Assembly (NCBI GenBank): GCA_902803035.1
Contig: CADCON010000009.1
Coordinates: 1-32,736 of the forward strand
Direction of reading: 5' to 3'
From: an uncultured Ruminococcus sp.
GTDB taxonomy: Bacteria > Bacillota > Clostridia > Oscillospirales > Acutalibacteraceae
Length of the DNA stretch: 32,736 bases
In this document: in pieces, positions 22,954 through 32,292 of the stretch
Position numbering within the stretch: position 1 is the stretch's first letter
Layout: each line of letters opens with the position of its first letter
Program-made: the position numbers and the translations under genes
Notes under the pieces: model-generated
Databases searched by the model: none
The model's input: only the letters and a program-made list of their open reading frames with translations
What the model was told of the DNA's origin: nothing

Positions 22954-25900
22954 TTACTTCTTCAGATATTTCAAAAAGTCGGAGAAATCCGAGAGATCAA
23001 GATCCGCGTCCGCTGTGCGGAGCTTCCGCTTCCTGCTGTCTGACGGCATGAGCCTGAACGCAATGAGCATTCCGCCCGCGACGAGCAGGAAGAGTCCTGC
23101 CGCGATGAAAAGAAGGGTTCCGGATCCTCCTGTTCCAGGAAGCAGCGGACCGGTGTAGCGATTGGTGATTTTGAGCGAGCAGGTGGACTCATCGATTTCA
23201 TAGGAGGAATCGTAATTGTCCACGCTGACTTCGCTGATATGATACTGGTAGTAGACGATGGTTTCTTCCTCTCCGCTCACGATTCTGTCGGCTGCCTTTC
23301 TGTCCTTCAGAACCTTCTGCCACGCGGTCGTCCACGCGGAGGAATCGGAAGCCACAATGGTGATGGTTTCGGTCGCCACCACGGGCTTGCCCGGATCTTC
23401 CATCGTGAGCAGCGACGGCGGAACGGTGGAGCCGTAATTGAGCTGCCGGATGGTCAGGGTGATCTCTTCCGGACGGGAATCGAGGAAGATGAAGTCCTTC
23501 CACACCTTGTTGACCGTAATGTCAACCGGCGTGTCGCAAGGATCCTTGAGATCCACTGTGATGGGAGTGTCGCCCACAATGTTGTCATCAAGCGCCGTGT
23601 CGAGCATCAGAACCGCCATTGCTGGAGACACGTATGCCTTGAGCGGACGGCTCGCGCTGCCGGAAGCGTTATCCTCGGTCGCGTCCTTGAAATCCTCATG
23701 GACGGTGATATCGCCGAGATGCTCCACGATGTAGCGGTTGCAGGATTCGCCGTTGACGGTGACATTCTCGCTTTCCTTGTCGGCGATTCTGGCAGCGTTT
23801 TCCTTCTTGATCATGGTATATCCGCCATTGTCCGCACGGTAAACGCTGAAGCTGTTGCTGTAGGCTTCCGGTTCCCCGCCATCCGCCTCATGATAGCCTT
23901 CGAGGATTTCAATGGTCCTGCTGCGGGTGTTGGTGAAGCCTGTGAAGGGACCGACCTTGGAGGGCTGCCCTTCCCCGGCGGGAGGTGTGCCGCGGATCAC
24001 GTCGCACAGCTCGGTGCTGCAATAGTCGATCACACCCGCGTCATTATAGCCGATAAAGCCGCCGGCATAGCCCAGTTCGTCCACACCGTCCTCTTCGTCA
24101 GTCGCGCGTCCGGCGTAGATATTGTAGCCGTCCGGCACGCCCTTGACGGTGGAATGGGTGAATTCGGCGCGGTTGCCCTCGATCAGCGTAACCGAGATGT
24201 CGGGGGCGTTTTCCTCGTCGATTCCGTTCTCGTCGCAGGGAAGCTTGACGGTCGATGAGCCGATGGTGATGATCGCCGCGTCACGCGCGCCGTTGTATTG
24301 CTCGTCATTCTTGGAAAGCGCGACGCTGATCTTCAGACCAAAGAGGTTGACGGCAGCCACATTGCCCTCCGAGAACACCTGAAGCCCCAGAAGATCGCCG
24401 CTCGCGTTGAAGAAATCCGCGCGCTCCGCCTGATCGAGGTACAGTCCCCGCACCAGCACGTCGACCACCTTGACCAGAATGCCGGTCAGACCGGAGTCAA
24501 TCGCAATGTCAACCAGATAATTGAGCGCGGATCTGCCGGCAAAGCCGCCCGCGTTCTGGGTGCTCCACGCAAACTTGAATTGATCCACGGCGCATTCGTC
24601 AAAATGCGCCATATCGGCATAGCCCACAAAGCCTGCCGCGCAGGAGCCTTTCACGTCGCCGCTGTGCCCGTTGGCCACCTTCGTCTGGATATTGGTGGTT
24701 CTGGTGACAAAGCCGTTGGTAAAGCCGGTCACCGTACAATTCCGGAAGACCGAGCCGGAAACATTGAGCAGTTCCGCGCTGATATTCAGGTCGCCGAGAC
24801 CGAGTCCGTCGAGAGTCGTTTTCAGGGGATCTTCGGGATCCGGTTCCTCGCCTTCCTCGTTCTCTTCGGAGGGCTGAATGCCGAGGGAATCCTCGCCAAT
24901 GCCGCTGCTGGTGCCGCTGAGACCGACGAAGCCCGCCGCGTAATTGGGCGCCTGCGCAAAATTGAGAGTATCGACGGAGGAATTCTCCACCGTGCCGTTC
25001 ATCATCGCGCCGCCGAATCCGCCCGCCGCGCCGCTGAGATTGAGATTGCCGATCGAGCCACGCAGCGACTGGTCGTGAGCTACGATCATAATGCCGTCCT
25101 CAACGCCCGAAACCGTCGCGTGATAGATGTAGGTGCGGAAAATATCGAGTACGCTGATGTCTTCGGTCTGGAGCAGGTGAAGGATATTGGTATTGCCGTC
25201 CTTATCGCCCACTTCGGCGACGCTGCCGACATGAGCCAGTCCGAAGAAGCCGCCCGCGTAATAGGCCGCCGAAACGCCGCGCAGATCGCTGACAATCAGC
25301 GTGCGTTCGGGCGTATTCTTCGCTCCGAAGACCGTCGCTTCGGAGGAGCCGACAAAGCCACCGGCGCAATAGGCGTATTGCGTTTCGTTGTTGCTGTCCT
25401 TGTATTCGCCGTCCACGACAATGCCCCATTCGGTACCCGGAACGCCGGACACCTCCGCCTTGCCGATGACCGTAATGGTCGCGTCAAGTGCGTTCACAAG
25501 CTGCGAGGGATTGCTGATCACGGTGTCGAGAAGCCCCTGTATGAGGCCGTTGGAAGCGTCGCTGTCATCCGCGTTGGCAACGGAAGCCGCTGTGGTCTTG
25601 CCCGCAAAGCCGCCGATGCAGTTCCTGCCGGTGACGGTCTTGCAGTTTCTCACCCACACGCCAAGCTCCGGAATCTGAACCTCGCCGTCGACGCGTCCGT
25701 CTGCGCGGGTGCCGAGCTGGCCGCCGTAGCAGCCGCCGACAAAGCCGCCCGCCATACCGCAATCCACGCTGATGGTCTTGGTGACCGCGTCGTCGCCCTC
25801 GCCCGAAATGATTTTCTCGAAGGTGGGGAGTCCATCCGACCGCACAACCAGTCCGTTCTGGTAGCCGGTCACGCCCGATTCAAAGACAACCGGAGTGAGA

Positions 25901-28900
25901 ACGTCCGCCACCTTGAGAAGGTTATCCAGCGCGAGATCAAGACCCAGAATATTGACCTCACCGAATTCCACGAGTCCTTTGGTGATGACTTCGCCCGCGT
26001 AGCCGCCGGCCGCCCGGTAGGCACTGACAAGCTTGGCGTGGCTGGCGTTACCATAGCGTATGACGCCGCTGTGCATCGCGCCGGCATAACCGCCCGCGCA
26101 GCCGCCGTAGGTGGTGAAAACGCCGTCGTCGTATTCGTTACGGCCGGCAACCGCGTGATAGCCGTAGGTGAACTGGCTGAAGGCTTCCCTGAGCTGATCC
26201 TCATTGTCAAAAGTACCGAGAGCGATCAGGCTGCTCAGCTCGTTCGCTTCGGGAGCCGCGCTGCCCTTTGCCGCGACATAGGTGAGCCATTTATTCCATG
26301 TTTCCAGATCCATCTCTTCGAGAGGGCCGAAAACATTGGCGTTTTCGATGGTGGGATAGACAGCGTCGAGAGCCTCCAGCAGGTTATCCGCGCTGATGAT
26401 TCCGCCAAGAAGCGAAAGATTGCCCGATTTTGCCGTGCTGCCCGCTTCCATGAGACCCACATAGCCGCCGGCGTATTCCGCGCCGTAGACCGAGCGGATT
26501 CTCACCGCGTCACAGTCGCGCTTGTCGCCGGAATAATTCTCTTCTCCCAGCCACGGTTCGGAGCTGTTGCCCCAGATCTGTCCGCCGGAGCTGTGTCCGA
26601 CATAGCCGCCCGCAAAGCCGCGCGCCTGGGGCGTATTCACGCCGCGTCCGTCGGACAGGCTCTGCGCTCTGACCACACCGCCGCAGGGGATGCAGGTAGT
26701 AACACTGTTGTAAACCGTCGGAATGAACGCCTGCACCAGCTTCAGCGTGTCGCCGTCAATGATAGTGCTGACAATATCCGAAAGGGTGGCAGGCTCCTCC
26801 GGCTCTTCGGGATTCTCGTCTGCCTGCGGCGTATGCTCCACGTCCAGAATGTCCGCGACGTCGCCGGGCAGCATTTCGCCCGCGTAGCCGCCGGAAGCAA
26901 TCTCTCCGATGATGTAGGAGAATTTGTAGGAATTGCCGTCCTGAATATGCGCGCCGCCGATCTGACCGGCATAACCGCCCGCGTAGCCGAAGCCCGATGT
27001 GTCGTAGTTTTTGTCACCGAGATTCACGTGACTTGACGCGAGCACCGAGAAGCCGCCCGGCAGTCCGTAAACGTTGGAATGCTCGATGGTGGTCACCACC
27101 ACGTCCAGCCCGCTGAGAAGCTGCGTGCTGGTGAGCGATTCATGCATGAGGCTGATGCTGTCGCCCAGCGCGCGGGCGGAACCGACATTCATGCAGCCGA
27201 TGTAGCCGCCGGCGTATTCCGCGCCCGCGACCGAGTAGGGAACGGTGTCCCAGCCGGGGGTGAAATCCATGTATTCTGTACCGTCGCTGTCCTCCAGATT
27301 CGCGGGAATCTTGTCGGGGCACCGGCGCTTGAGACTCCTGACATGACAATGGGAAACCTCCATGCCGCTGCCATAGCCGATGTAGCCGCCGGCGTATCCC
27401 TTGGAGGAAGGCGAATTTTCATCGTCAATGTATGCCGCCAGAACGGTGAATCCTTTCTCCGAATACACGCCCGCGTACCAGAGCTTGGGCAGATAGGCGT
27501 TGGTAATGCTGGCAATGCCGGCGATGTCCACCTTGACATTCTTGTTGAGAAGTCCCAGACCGCTGCCGCCTTCACGCTCCAGCGCGCCGGAGAACACCTT
27601 GCCGCCAAAGCCGCCGGCGAATTTGCCGCCCTCCACATGGTCGATATTGTAGACTGCGTAGGGGCTGTTCTGCACCGCCTGCATTTCCTTGGAATCGATA
27701 TTCAGCGTGCCGCTGCGGAATTCGCCCGCGAAGCCGCCCGCCGCGTTGCCCTTGACATAGCCGCCGTCAAGGAAGGTGACGTCGCATCTTTCCAGCTTGG
27801 GAATGATGTCCAGTCCCAGTGAAATAAGCTGTCCGACGTCGAGAACCGTCACCGCCTGTTCGCCGACCGAACCTCCGCTGACTGTTTCATTGCCTACGCT
27901 GATGCCCGAAAGGTCGCCCGCGGCACAATGACCCACAAAGCCGCCTGATCTGCCGCAGCGCATATCCGAGGTGACGCTTCTGAGCCGGCTCACATGACAG
28001 TCGGTCACGGTCGCGCTGGTGCAGTCCCCGAAGAAGCCGCCCGCGCTGTAATCGGTCCGGCCGTTGTCATCCTCGTATTTTCCTGTCGCCTCCACCTCCA
28101 CCGCCAGACCGGAGGAACGATCGTTGACGCGGCAGTCTGTGATCGTGGTGTGAATGCCGTCGGTCATGCCGAGAAGGTCATTGATGGCGAGCAGATTGAT
28201 GCCCAGCAGCGTAAGGCTGAGTCCGTTGCCGCCCACAACCCTATCGGGGCCGGTCGTACCGGCAAAGCCGCCGGCGTGATTATTCGCCTTGACGAGCGTC
28301 ACGTTGTTGACATTCACTCTCGTGATGTCGCCGCCGATGGCAAAGCCCGCCGCGCCGCCGGCAAAATCGCCGGTGGCAATGACCCGGAATCCCGCGCGCT
28401 CTCCGGAGGAATTCTTCTCGCTGTCAATAGTGACGTCCTCCATGCGGAAGGCGAGATGGGATTGCAGACCCAACGTGCTGCCGAGCAGCGTGCCTGTGTT
28501 GGCGGAGCAGAGATAACCCGCGCCGCCGCCCGCAAGGGAGTATTTTCCGTCGATCGCGGGGTGATCGTTTTCGTCCTCCCCGCTGTCGCCTTCCCCGTCA
28601 TTGCCATCTGCGAACGCGCCCGAAGCGATGACCTCCACGAGCTGATCCACCAGAACCGGCTTCGCGGTGACCTCCGGAACCGGAATATTGCCGTCCCTGT
28701 AGCGGGAGAGATCCGCGATCGCGCCGGAATCGTCGATATATACGCCTTCGCCGTAGCCGATCAGACCGCCGGCGATGTTGCCTGAAGTGTGTACGACGAC
28801 CTTGCCCCTGATCTGGCATCCGAGAATGCCGGAATTGGACACGCCGCCCAGTTCGAGAAGTCCCTGGCTTCCCTCATTGCTGAGAAGATTGGTCAGCGCG

Positions 28901-31650
28901 GTCTTGACCGTGCTCAGAAGGTCCGCGTTGACCGGCAGATAATCGGGCAGGCAGAAGCCCGAACCGAGCTGCGCGCTGCCGGTAAATCCGCCCGCGCAGT
29001 CGCGGTGAGCGGTGATGCTGACCGTGCTGTCCGCGTCGATGACGCAATTGATGACGCTGCTGTTGGCCTGAATGCCCGCAAAGCCGCCCAGACTCCAGTT
29101 ACCGGTCAGGATAACAGAGCTGTTCCTTATCTGACACTCCCTGATCTCGCTCTGCGGATAGAGCGTTCCGACCGTAATGCCGAGACCGGAAAGGAGCTGC
29201 TGGATGATATCGTCGCGCGCGACGCCCACAAAGCCGCCGCCGCCGCGTTCCGCGTCCAGCGTGACCGACATATTCCTGACGGCCGACCAGGTCAGCTCCG
29301 TACCGCATATCGAACCGGCAAAGCCGCCCACGCCGTACCTTCCCGCGCCGAATGACAGTGTGCAGTTGTCAACCGTGCAGGCGTCGATCTTGGTTTCGAC
29401 ATATCCGGTGGGAATAATCTGATCAAGATGCAGCACATTCTGGGCGAGAATGGTCACCAGATCGCCCAGACCGATGCCGGGGATCAGATTGAGCACCCAT
29501 GTCAGACCGTCCACCACGCCGCCGAGAACGCTGTCAAGCGCGCTGTAGGTGAGGGTTCCCTGCACATGGCCCACAAAGCCGCCGCAGCCGACGATCTTGT
29601 GCATGTCGCTGCCCTCCTGCACGGTGACGGCTGACCGGACGTTCACCCGCTCCACATAGCAGTCGGAAACCTCCACCTTGCCCACGATCCTGCCCGCGAA
29701 CGCGCCTGTCGCCAGCGCGGTGGGATCCTTCTTGCGGGCATCGAGCAGATCCTGCAGCGTATCGCTGAGATTGATCGACTGCTCCCCGTTGCCGAGATTG
29801 ACGGCAAAATTCAGCAGTCCGTCGGCTACCCAGCCTAGAAGACTGGGCAGTCCTTTGAGAAGGATGCTGATGAAGGTTTCATTGGCGTCCACGTCGGTGC
29901 AGTTGTTGGTTACGGACGCGTCCCTGAGATGAATGTTCCTCACCACGGACGTTGTCCCCGACAGATCAGAATCGTTGTATTTCGCGCTGATCGTGCCGAA
30001 GAATCCGACGCCCATCTGCGAAGCGACGTCGAGTTTTCCGTCCTTCATGATCGGGTTGACGCTGAAATTCGAAATGACCGGCTTGCTGTCCGTGCTGAGA
30101 TTCAGCTCTGTCTTTTCGTCGTTCCACAGGTTGCCGCCGCCGTTCGGCTTCACGCCGTACATCGTGCCGGTAAACATGAGCGGCGCCCAGTCATAGCCGT
30201 CGAGATTGATGTTGCGGAATACGATGTAATTGGCGTCTGTGGCATATTCCAGACGGATGGTGTTATTCGACGGATCCGACAGATTGAGTTTGTTGGTCGC
30301 CGGATCAACCGTGGTGTAGATGGTGCCGCTCAGACCGGTTGTGTCATTGAGCGCGTGATAATTATTTCCTGTGCCGGCCGCGCTGTTGTAGCTGTCAAAC
30401 AGTCTGTCGTCGGTCACGTCCGCGTCGCCGGGATACACCAGCTCCGGGTCACCGTCCGGTTCCCACGGGTCTGTAAGGCGTGATCTCTTCACCTTCAGCT
30501 TGTAGACAGGCCCGTAGACCGCGACGTCTTCCCGGCTGCCGCTGACCGCAATGCCGAGGACTTCCTTTTCACGTCCCCTGTCAATGGCTTTGAGCTGCGC
30601 GGCCGTGCCGATGAGAATGTAATCGGTGCCGTTGATATTGGCTGTCACCTGACCCGCGTAATCCCTGCCGTCGCGGTCGCCGGCGTCGCGGTTGGCATAG
30701 GGCCAGAGAACCTTCGCCCCGCCGCGGATCGCAATGCTTTCGTCCCCCGGCTTCACCGGCGTGAATTCCGACGAAATCACATAGCGGTGGCCTTCGCTGT
30801 AGGTCAGGTATCCAAGCGATTCATCGCCCGGATAGATGAATTGTCCTGTGCCGAATAATTCGGTGCTCCAGTCGTTCGACATCACGGGAATCTCAGCCCT
30901 GTGGCTGTCCGCGAGCGTCATGAGCTGGAATCCGTTCTGCAGGTACACCGTGTCGCTCTCCACGTCGTACAACCGCTGGTTCAGCGCCCCTTTTGCGGGG
31001 CTTTCTTCCTCGCCGGGGTCAGGGTCCTCCCCGTCCCCGTCTTCCTCGCCGTCGCCGGCGTCTTCTCCGTCTCCGGAATTATCTCCGTCGTCGGTTTCCT
31101 CCGTCTTTCCGGCATTCTCCTCCATCTTCCTCGCGGAAGTGAATTCGCCGCTGAAGCCCGCCGGAACATTCCATTGTGTCTGCGCCGGAAGGGAAATGTC
31201 GCCTTCGAGATAATAAACCGCGTCCGCCGCGTACGTCACGGGTTCCCCATTCTGATCCGTGATCTGCGCGCCGCTGCCGACGGTTTCCTCAACGTCGTCC
31301 CCGGTCTTCAGCTCCGCGCCGCTGCCCGCAAGCTGAAGCTGGCGGAAATTGAAGATATGAATCATTCCGCCGCCGTAAAGCCGTTCGGCAGCTTCTTCAT
31401 ACGCCCTGATTGCTTCGGGCGAAGGCTGCTCTTCCGGCTCTTCCTGCGTGACAGGCGCATTGCCGTTCGTGCCGAGATCGACGCTGCCGGTGTAGGTGAT
31501 GTACTGGCCATCTCCGCCGTCCGCCGCGTCGCCTGAAGCGTAAACACTCACTGTCGTGTCCACTGATGTGGCAACCTGCTCCGCAATCGCGGTGATCAGC
31601 GATATGACCAGCAGCAGGGCGAGTGCTCTTGTGCTCCAATGCTTCTTCAT
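22954..31650 (-). CDS. Giant LPGTG-anchored adhesin with GG(F/Y)xG (GLUG-like) repeats
   Basis: A 2898-residue surface protein. A signal peptide (about 1-26) is followed by an acidic Gly/Asp/Glu linker (177-218). From about 650 to 2535 I count 31 motifs of the form AGG(F/Y)xG, spaced roughly 60 residues apart and often followed by GxIxxCxV; they resemble the GLUG motif and suggest a long beta-solenoid. Longer blocks starting AEYAGGYxG recur. Residues 2710-2832 form a Cna-B domain whose K2715, E2807 and N2830 could make an isopeptide bond. LPGTG is at 2837-2841, then a membrane helix and an unusually long 34-residue cytoplasmic tail. GGGAGG lies 8 nt before the ATG. It likely acts as an adhesin or pilus tip, anchored by the neighbouring sortases. 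Repeat-rich antisense frames here are artefacts. Confidence 0.92.
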   Translation of the reverse strand: MKKHWSTRALALLLVISLITAIAEQVATSVDTTVSVYASGDAADGGDGQYITYTGSVDLGTNGNAPVTQEEPEEQPSPEAIRAYEEAAERLYGGGMIHIFNFRQLQLAGSGAELKTGDDVEETVGSGAQITDQNGEPVTYAADAVYYLEGDISLPAQTQWNVPAGFSGEFTSARKMEENAGKTEETDDGDNSGDGEDAGDGEEDGDGEDPDPGEEESPAKGALNQRLYDVESDTVYLQNGFQLMTLADSHRAEIPVMSNDWSTELFGTGQFIYPGDESLGYLTYSEGHRYVISSEFTPVKPGDESIAIRGGAKVLWPYANRDAGDRDGRDYAGQVTANINGTDYILIGTAAQLKAIDRGREKEVLGIAVSGSREDVAVYGPVYKLKVKRSRLTDPWEPDGDPELVYPGDADVTDDRLFDSYNSAAGTGNNYHALNDTTGLSGTIYTTVDPATNKLNLSDPSNNTIRLEYATDANYIVFRNINLDGYDWAPLMFTGTMYGVKPNGGGNLWNDEKTELNLSTDSKPVISNFSVNPIMKDGKLDVASQMGVGFFGTISAKYNDSDLSGTTSVVRNIHLRDASVTNNCTDVDANETFISILLKGLPSLLGWVADGLLNFAVNLGNGEQSINLSDTLQDLLDARKKDPTALATGAFAGRIVGKVEVSDCYVERVNVRSAVTVQEGSDMHKIVGCGGFVGHVQGTLTYSALDSVLGGVVDGLTWVLNLIPGIGLGDLVTILAQNVLHLDQIIPTGYVETKIDACTVDNCTLSFGAGRYGVGGFAGSICGTELTWSAVRNMSVTLDAERGGGGFVGVARDDIIQQLLSGLGITVGTLYPQSEIRECQIRNSSVILTGNWSLGGFAGIQANSSVINCVIDADSTVSITAHRDCAGGFTGSAQLGSGFCLPDYLPVNADLLSTVKTALTNLLSNEGSQGLLELGGVSNSGILGCQIRGKVVVHTSGNIAGGLIGYGEGVYIDDSGAIADLSRYRDGNIPVPEVTAKPVLVDQLVEVIASGAFADGNDGEGDSGEDENDHPAIDGKYSLAGGGAGYLCSANTGTLLGSTLGLQSHLAFRMEDVTIDSEKNSSGERAGFRVIATGDFAGGAAGFAIGGDITRVNVNNVTLVKANNHAGGFAGTTGPDRVVGGNGLSLTLLGINLLAINDLLGMTDGIHTTITDCRVNDRSSGLAVEVEATGKYEDDNGRTDYSAGGFFGDCTSATVTDCHVSRLRSVTSDMRCGRSGGFVGHCAAGDLSGISVGNETVSGGSVGEQAVTVLDVGQLISLGLDIIPKLERCDVTFLDGGYVKGNAAGGFAGEFRSGTLNIDSKEMQAVQNSPYAVYNIDHVEGGKFAGGFGGKVFSGALEREGGSGLGLLNKNVKVDIAGIASITNAYLPKLWYAGVYSEKGFTVLAAYIDDENSPSSKGYAGGYIGYGSGMEVSHCHVRSLKRRCPDKIPANLEDSDGTEYMDFTPGWDTVPYSVAGAEYAGGYIGCMNVGSARALGDSISLMHESLTSTQLLSGLDVVVTTIEHSNVYGLPGGFSVLASSHVNLGDKNYDTSGFGYAGGYAGQIGGAHIQDGNSYKFSYIIGEIASGGYAGEMLPGDVADILDVEHTPQADENPEEPEEPATLSDIVSTIIDGDTLKLVQAFIPTVYNSVTTCIPCGGVVRAQSLSDGRGVNTPQARGFAGGYVGHSSGGQIWGNSSEPWLGEENYSGDKRDCDAVRIRSVYGAEYAGGYVGLMEAGSTAKSGNLSLLGGIISADNLLEALDAVYPTIENANVFGPLEEMDLETWNKWLTYVAAKGSAAPEANELSSLIALGTFDNEDQLREAFSQFTYGYHAVAGRNEYDDGVFTTYGGCAGGYAGAMHSGVIRYGNASHAKLVSAYRAAGGYAGEVITKGLVEFGEVNILGLDLALDNLLKVADVLTPVVFESGVTGYQNGLVVRSDGLPTFEKIISGEGDDAVTKTISVDCGMAGGFVGGCYGGQLGTRADGRVDGEVQIPELGVWVRNCKTVTGRNCIGGFAGKTTAASVANADDSDASNGLIQGLLDTVISNPSQLVNALDATITVIGKAEVSGVPGTEWGIVVDGEYKDSNNETQYAYCAGGFVGSSEATVFGAKNTPERTLIVSDLRGVSAAYYAGGFFGLAHVGSVAEVGDKDGNTNILHLLQTEDISVLDIFRTYIYHATVSGVEDGIMIVAHDQSLRGSIGNLNLSGAAGGFGGAMMNGTVENSSVDTLNFAQAPNYAAGFVGLSGTSSGIGEDSLGIQPSEENEEGEEPDPEDPLKTTLDGLGLGDLNISAELLNVSGSVFRNCTVTGFTNGFVTRTTNIQTKVANGHSGDVKGSCAAGFVGYADMAHFDECAVDQFKFAWSTQNAGGFAGRSALNYLVDIAIDSGLTGILVKVVDVLVRGLYLDQAERADFFNASGDLLGLQVFSEGNVAAVNLFGLKISVALSKNDEQYNGARDAAIITIGSSTVKLPCDENGIDEENAPDISVTLIEGNRAEFTHSTVKGVPDGYNIYAGRATDEEDGVDELGYAGGFIGYNDAGVIDYCSTELCDVIRGTPPAGEGQPSKVGPFTGFTNTRSRTIEILEGYHEADGGEPEAYSNSFSVYRADNGGYTMIKKENAARIADKESENVTVNGESCNRYIVEHLGDITVHEDFKDATEDNASGSASRPLKAYVSPAMAVLMLDTALDDNIVGDTPITVDLKDPCDTPVDITVNKVWKDFIFLDSRPEEITLTIRQLNYGSTVPPSLLTMEDPGKPVVATETITIVASDSSAWTTAWQKVLKDRKAADRIVSGEEETIVYYQYHISEVSVDNYDSSYEIDESTCSLKITNRYTGPLLPGTGGSGTLLFIAAGLFLLVAGGMLIAFRLMPSDSRKRKLRTADADLDLSDFSDFLKYLKK

Positions 31651-31870
31651 GATTTGAACCTCCCATTCACATAAAATCGTGATGCATCATGCACTTCGCG
31701 GCGTTGTATTTTTTCCCCTCTGACAATCCCCCGCATTGAAAAAAAGAGTGAAAAAAAACAGACAATGAGGGACACTGAATGAGCGAATAATCAGTTTTCC
31801 ACAATTGTCCTGTTACGCTAAAACGTGGGGGTTAATGTCACGTCGCAATGCACAACCATCGCCAATATAT

Positions 31871-31898
31871 ATTATACATAAAGTATAGAAGAATGCAA
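31871..31898 (-). promoter_or_regulatory. Promoter for the adhesin-sortase operon
   Basis: On the minus strand TTGCAT (31898-31893) and TATAAT (31876-31871) are separated by 16 bp. The start point would be near 31864, giving a leader of about 210 nt before the adhesin ATG at 31650. Confidence 0.6.
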
Positions 31899-31916
31899 TT
31901 GTAGAAAAATACAATT
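31897..31916. promoter_or_regulatory. Inverted repeat at the -35 of the adhesin promoter
   Basis: AATTGTA (31897-31903) and TACAATT (31910-31916) form a perfect 7-bp dyad with a 6-bp centre. It touches the outer edge of the -35 hexamer, where a dimeric regulator could bind. Confidence 0.45.
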
Positions 31917-32005
31917 TTCACGAACTAAAGTCCATGCAAGATAGACATTCTATCTAGATTGTCTCATTACGAAAACGCCCGATTTCAGGGCAATTTACGA
32001 ATTAT

Positions 32006-32066
32006 TCAGTAAAATTTCAGAACTCCATCACAATTGCATCTCAATTACATCTCAAGTTCCTCTCAA
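32006..32066 (+). promoter_or_regulatory. Six hexamers at exact 11-nt spacing upstream of the adhesin
   Basis: TCAGTA (32006), TCAGAA (32017), TCACAA (32028), TCTCAA (32039), TCTCAA (32050) and TCTCAA (32061) repeat every 11 nt. Read on the minus strand the last three are TTGAGA. Tandem sites one helical turn apart are the binding pattern of OmpR/PhoB-type regulators. The array is about 110-170 bp upstream of the adhesin promoter and shares TCACAA and spacing with 6061-6099. Confidence 0.65.
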
Positions 32067-32242
32067 GCGGGATTTTTTCAATTTATTATCTACAATGACA
32101 GTCTAAAGTATTGTGACAAAATACATAGAAAAAAAGCCCTACGGACAACAGCACCGCATGAACGTATTTTCGTGCAATTAGCAGCGTAACAAGCCAATAA
32201 CGGAACGTCCGGACAGTCCGCAGCACAACCGCGCCTGCGGGC

Positions 32243-32274
32243 AAAAGAAAAAGCCCACCCGATTGAGTGAGCTT
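32243..32274 (-). terminator. Terminator after the four-helix-bundle remnant
   Basis: On the minus strand AAGCTCAC pairs with GTGGGCTT (8 bp, one wobble) around an 8-nt loop, followed by a T-rich run. It would end transcription from the remnant gene before the adhesin regulatory region. Confidence 0.75.
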
Positions 32275-32292
32275 GGTTATTCGGTTGTATCA

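Larger units (their letters stand above)
31651..32292. other. AT-rich regulatory gap upstream of the adhesin
   Basis: This 642-bp stretch has no convincing gene. From the adhesin outwards it holds a leader of about 210 nt, a promoter, two small inverted repeats (31897-31916, and AGATAG/CTATCT at 31939-31955), an 11-nt phased hexamer array and a terminator of the remnant gene to the right. Short frames here (such as 32090-32296) lack family features. It is much more AT-rich than the flanking genes. Confidence 0.6.

Noticed and set aside
24298..27036. 912-residue open frame antisense to the adhesin
   Set aside because: It mirrors the Gly/Ala-rich repeat codons of the adhesin, has no domain or signal features, and the sense frame has a signal peptide, Cna-B domain and LPGTG.
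31651..31864. Adhesin leader considered as a cyclic-di-GMP or other riboswitch
   Set aside because: The conserved core sequences of GEMM-type switches are absent, and only a short TGATGCATCA palindrome is visible.
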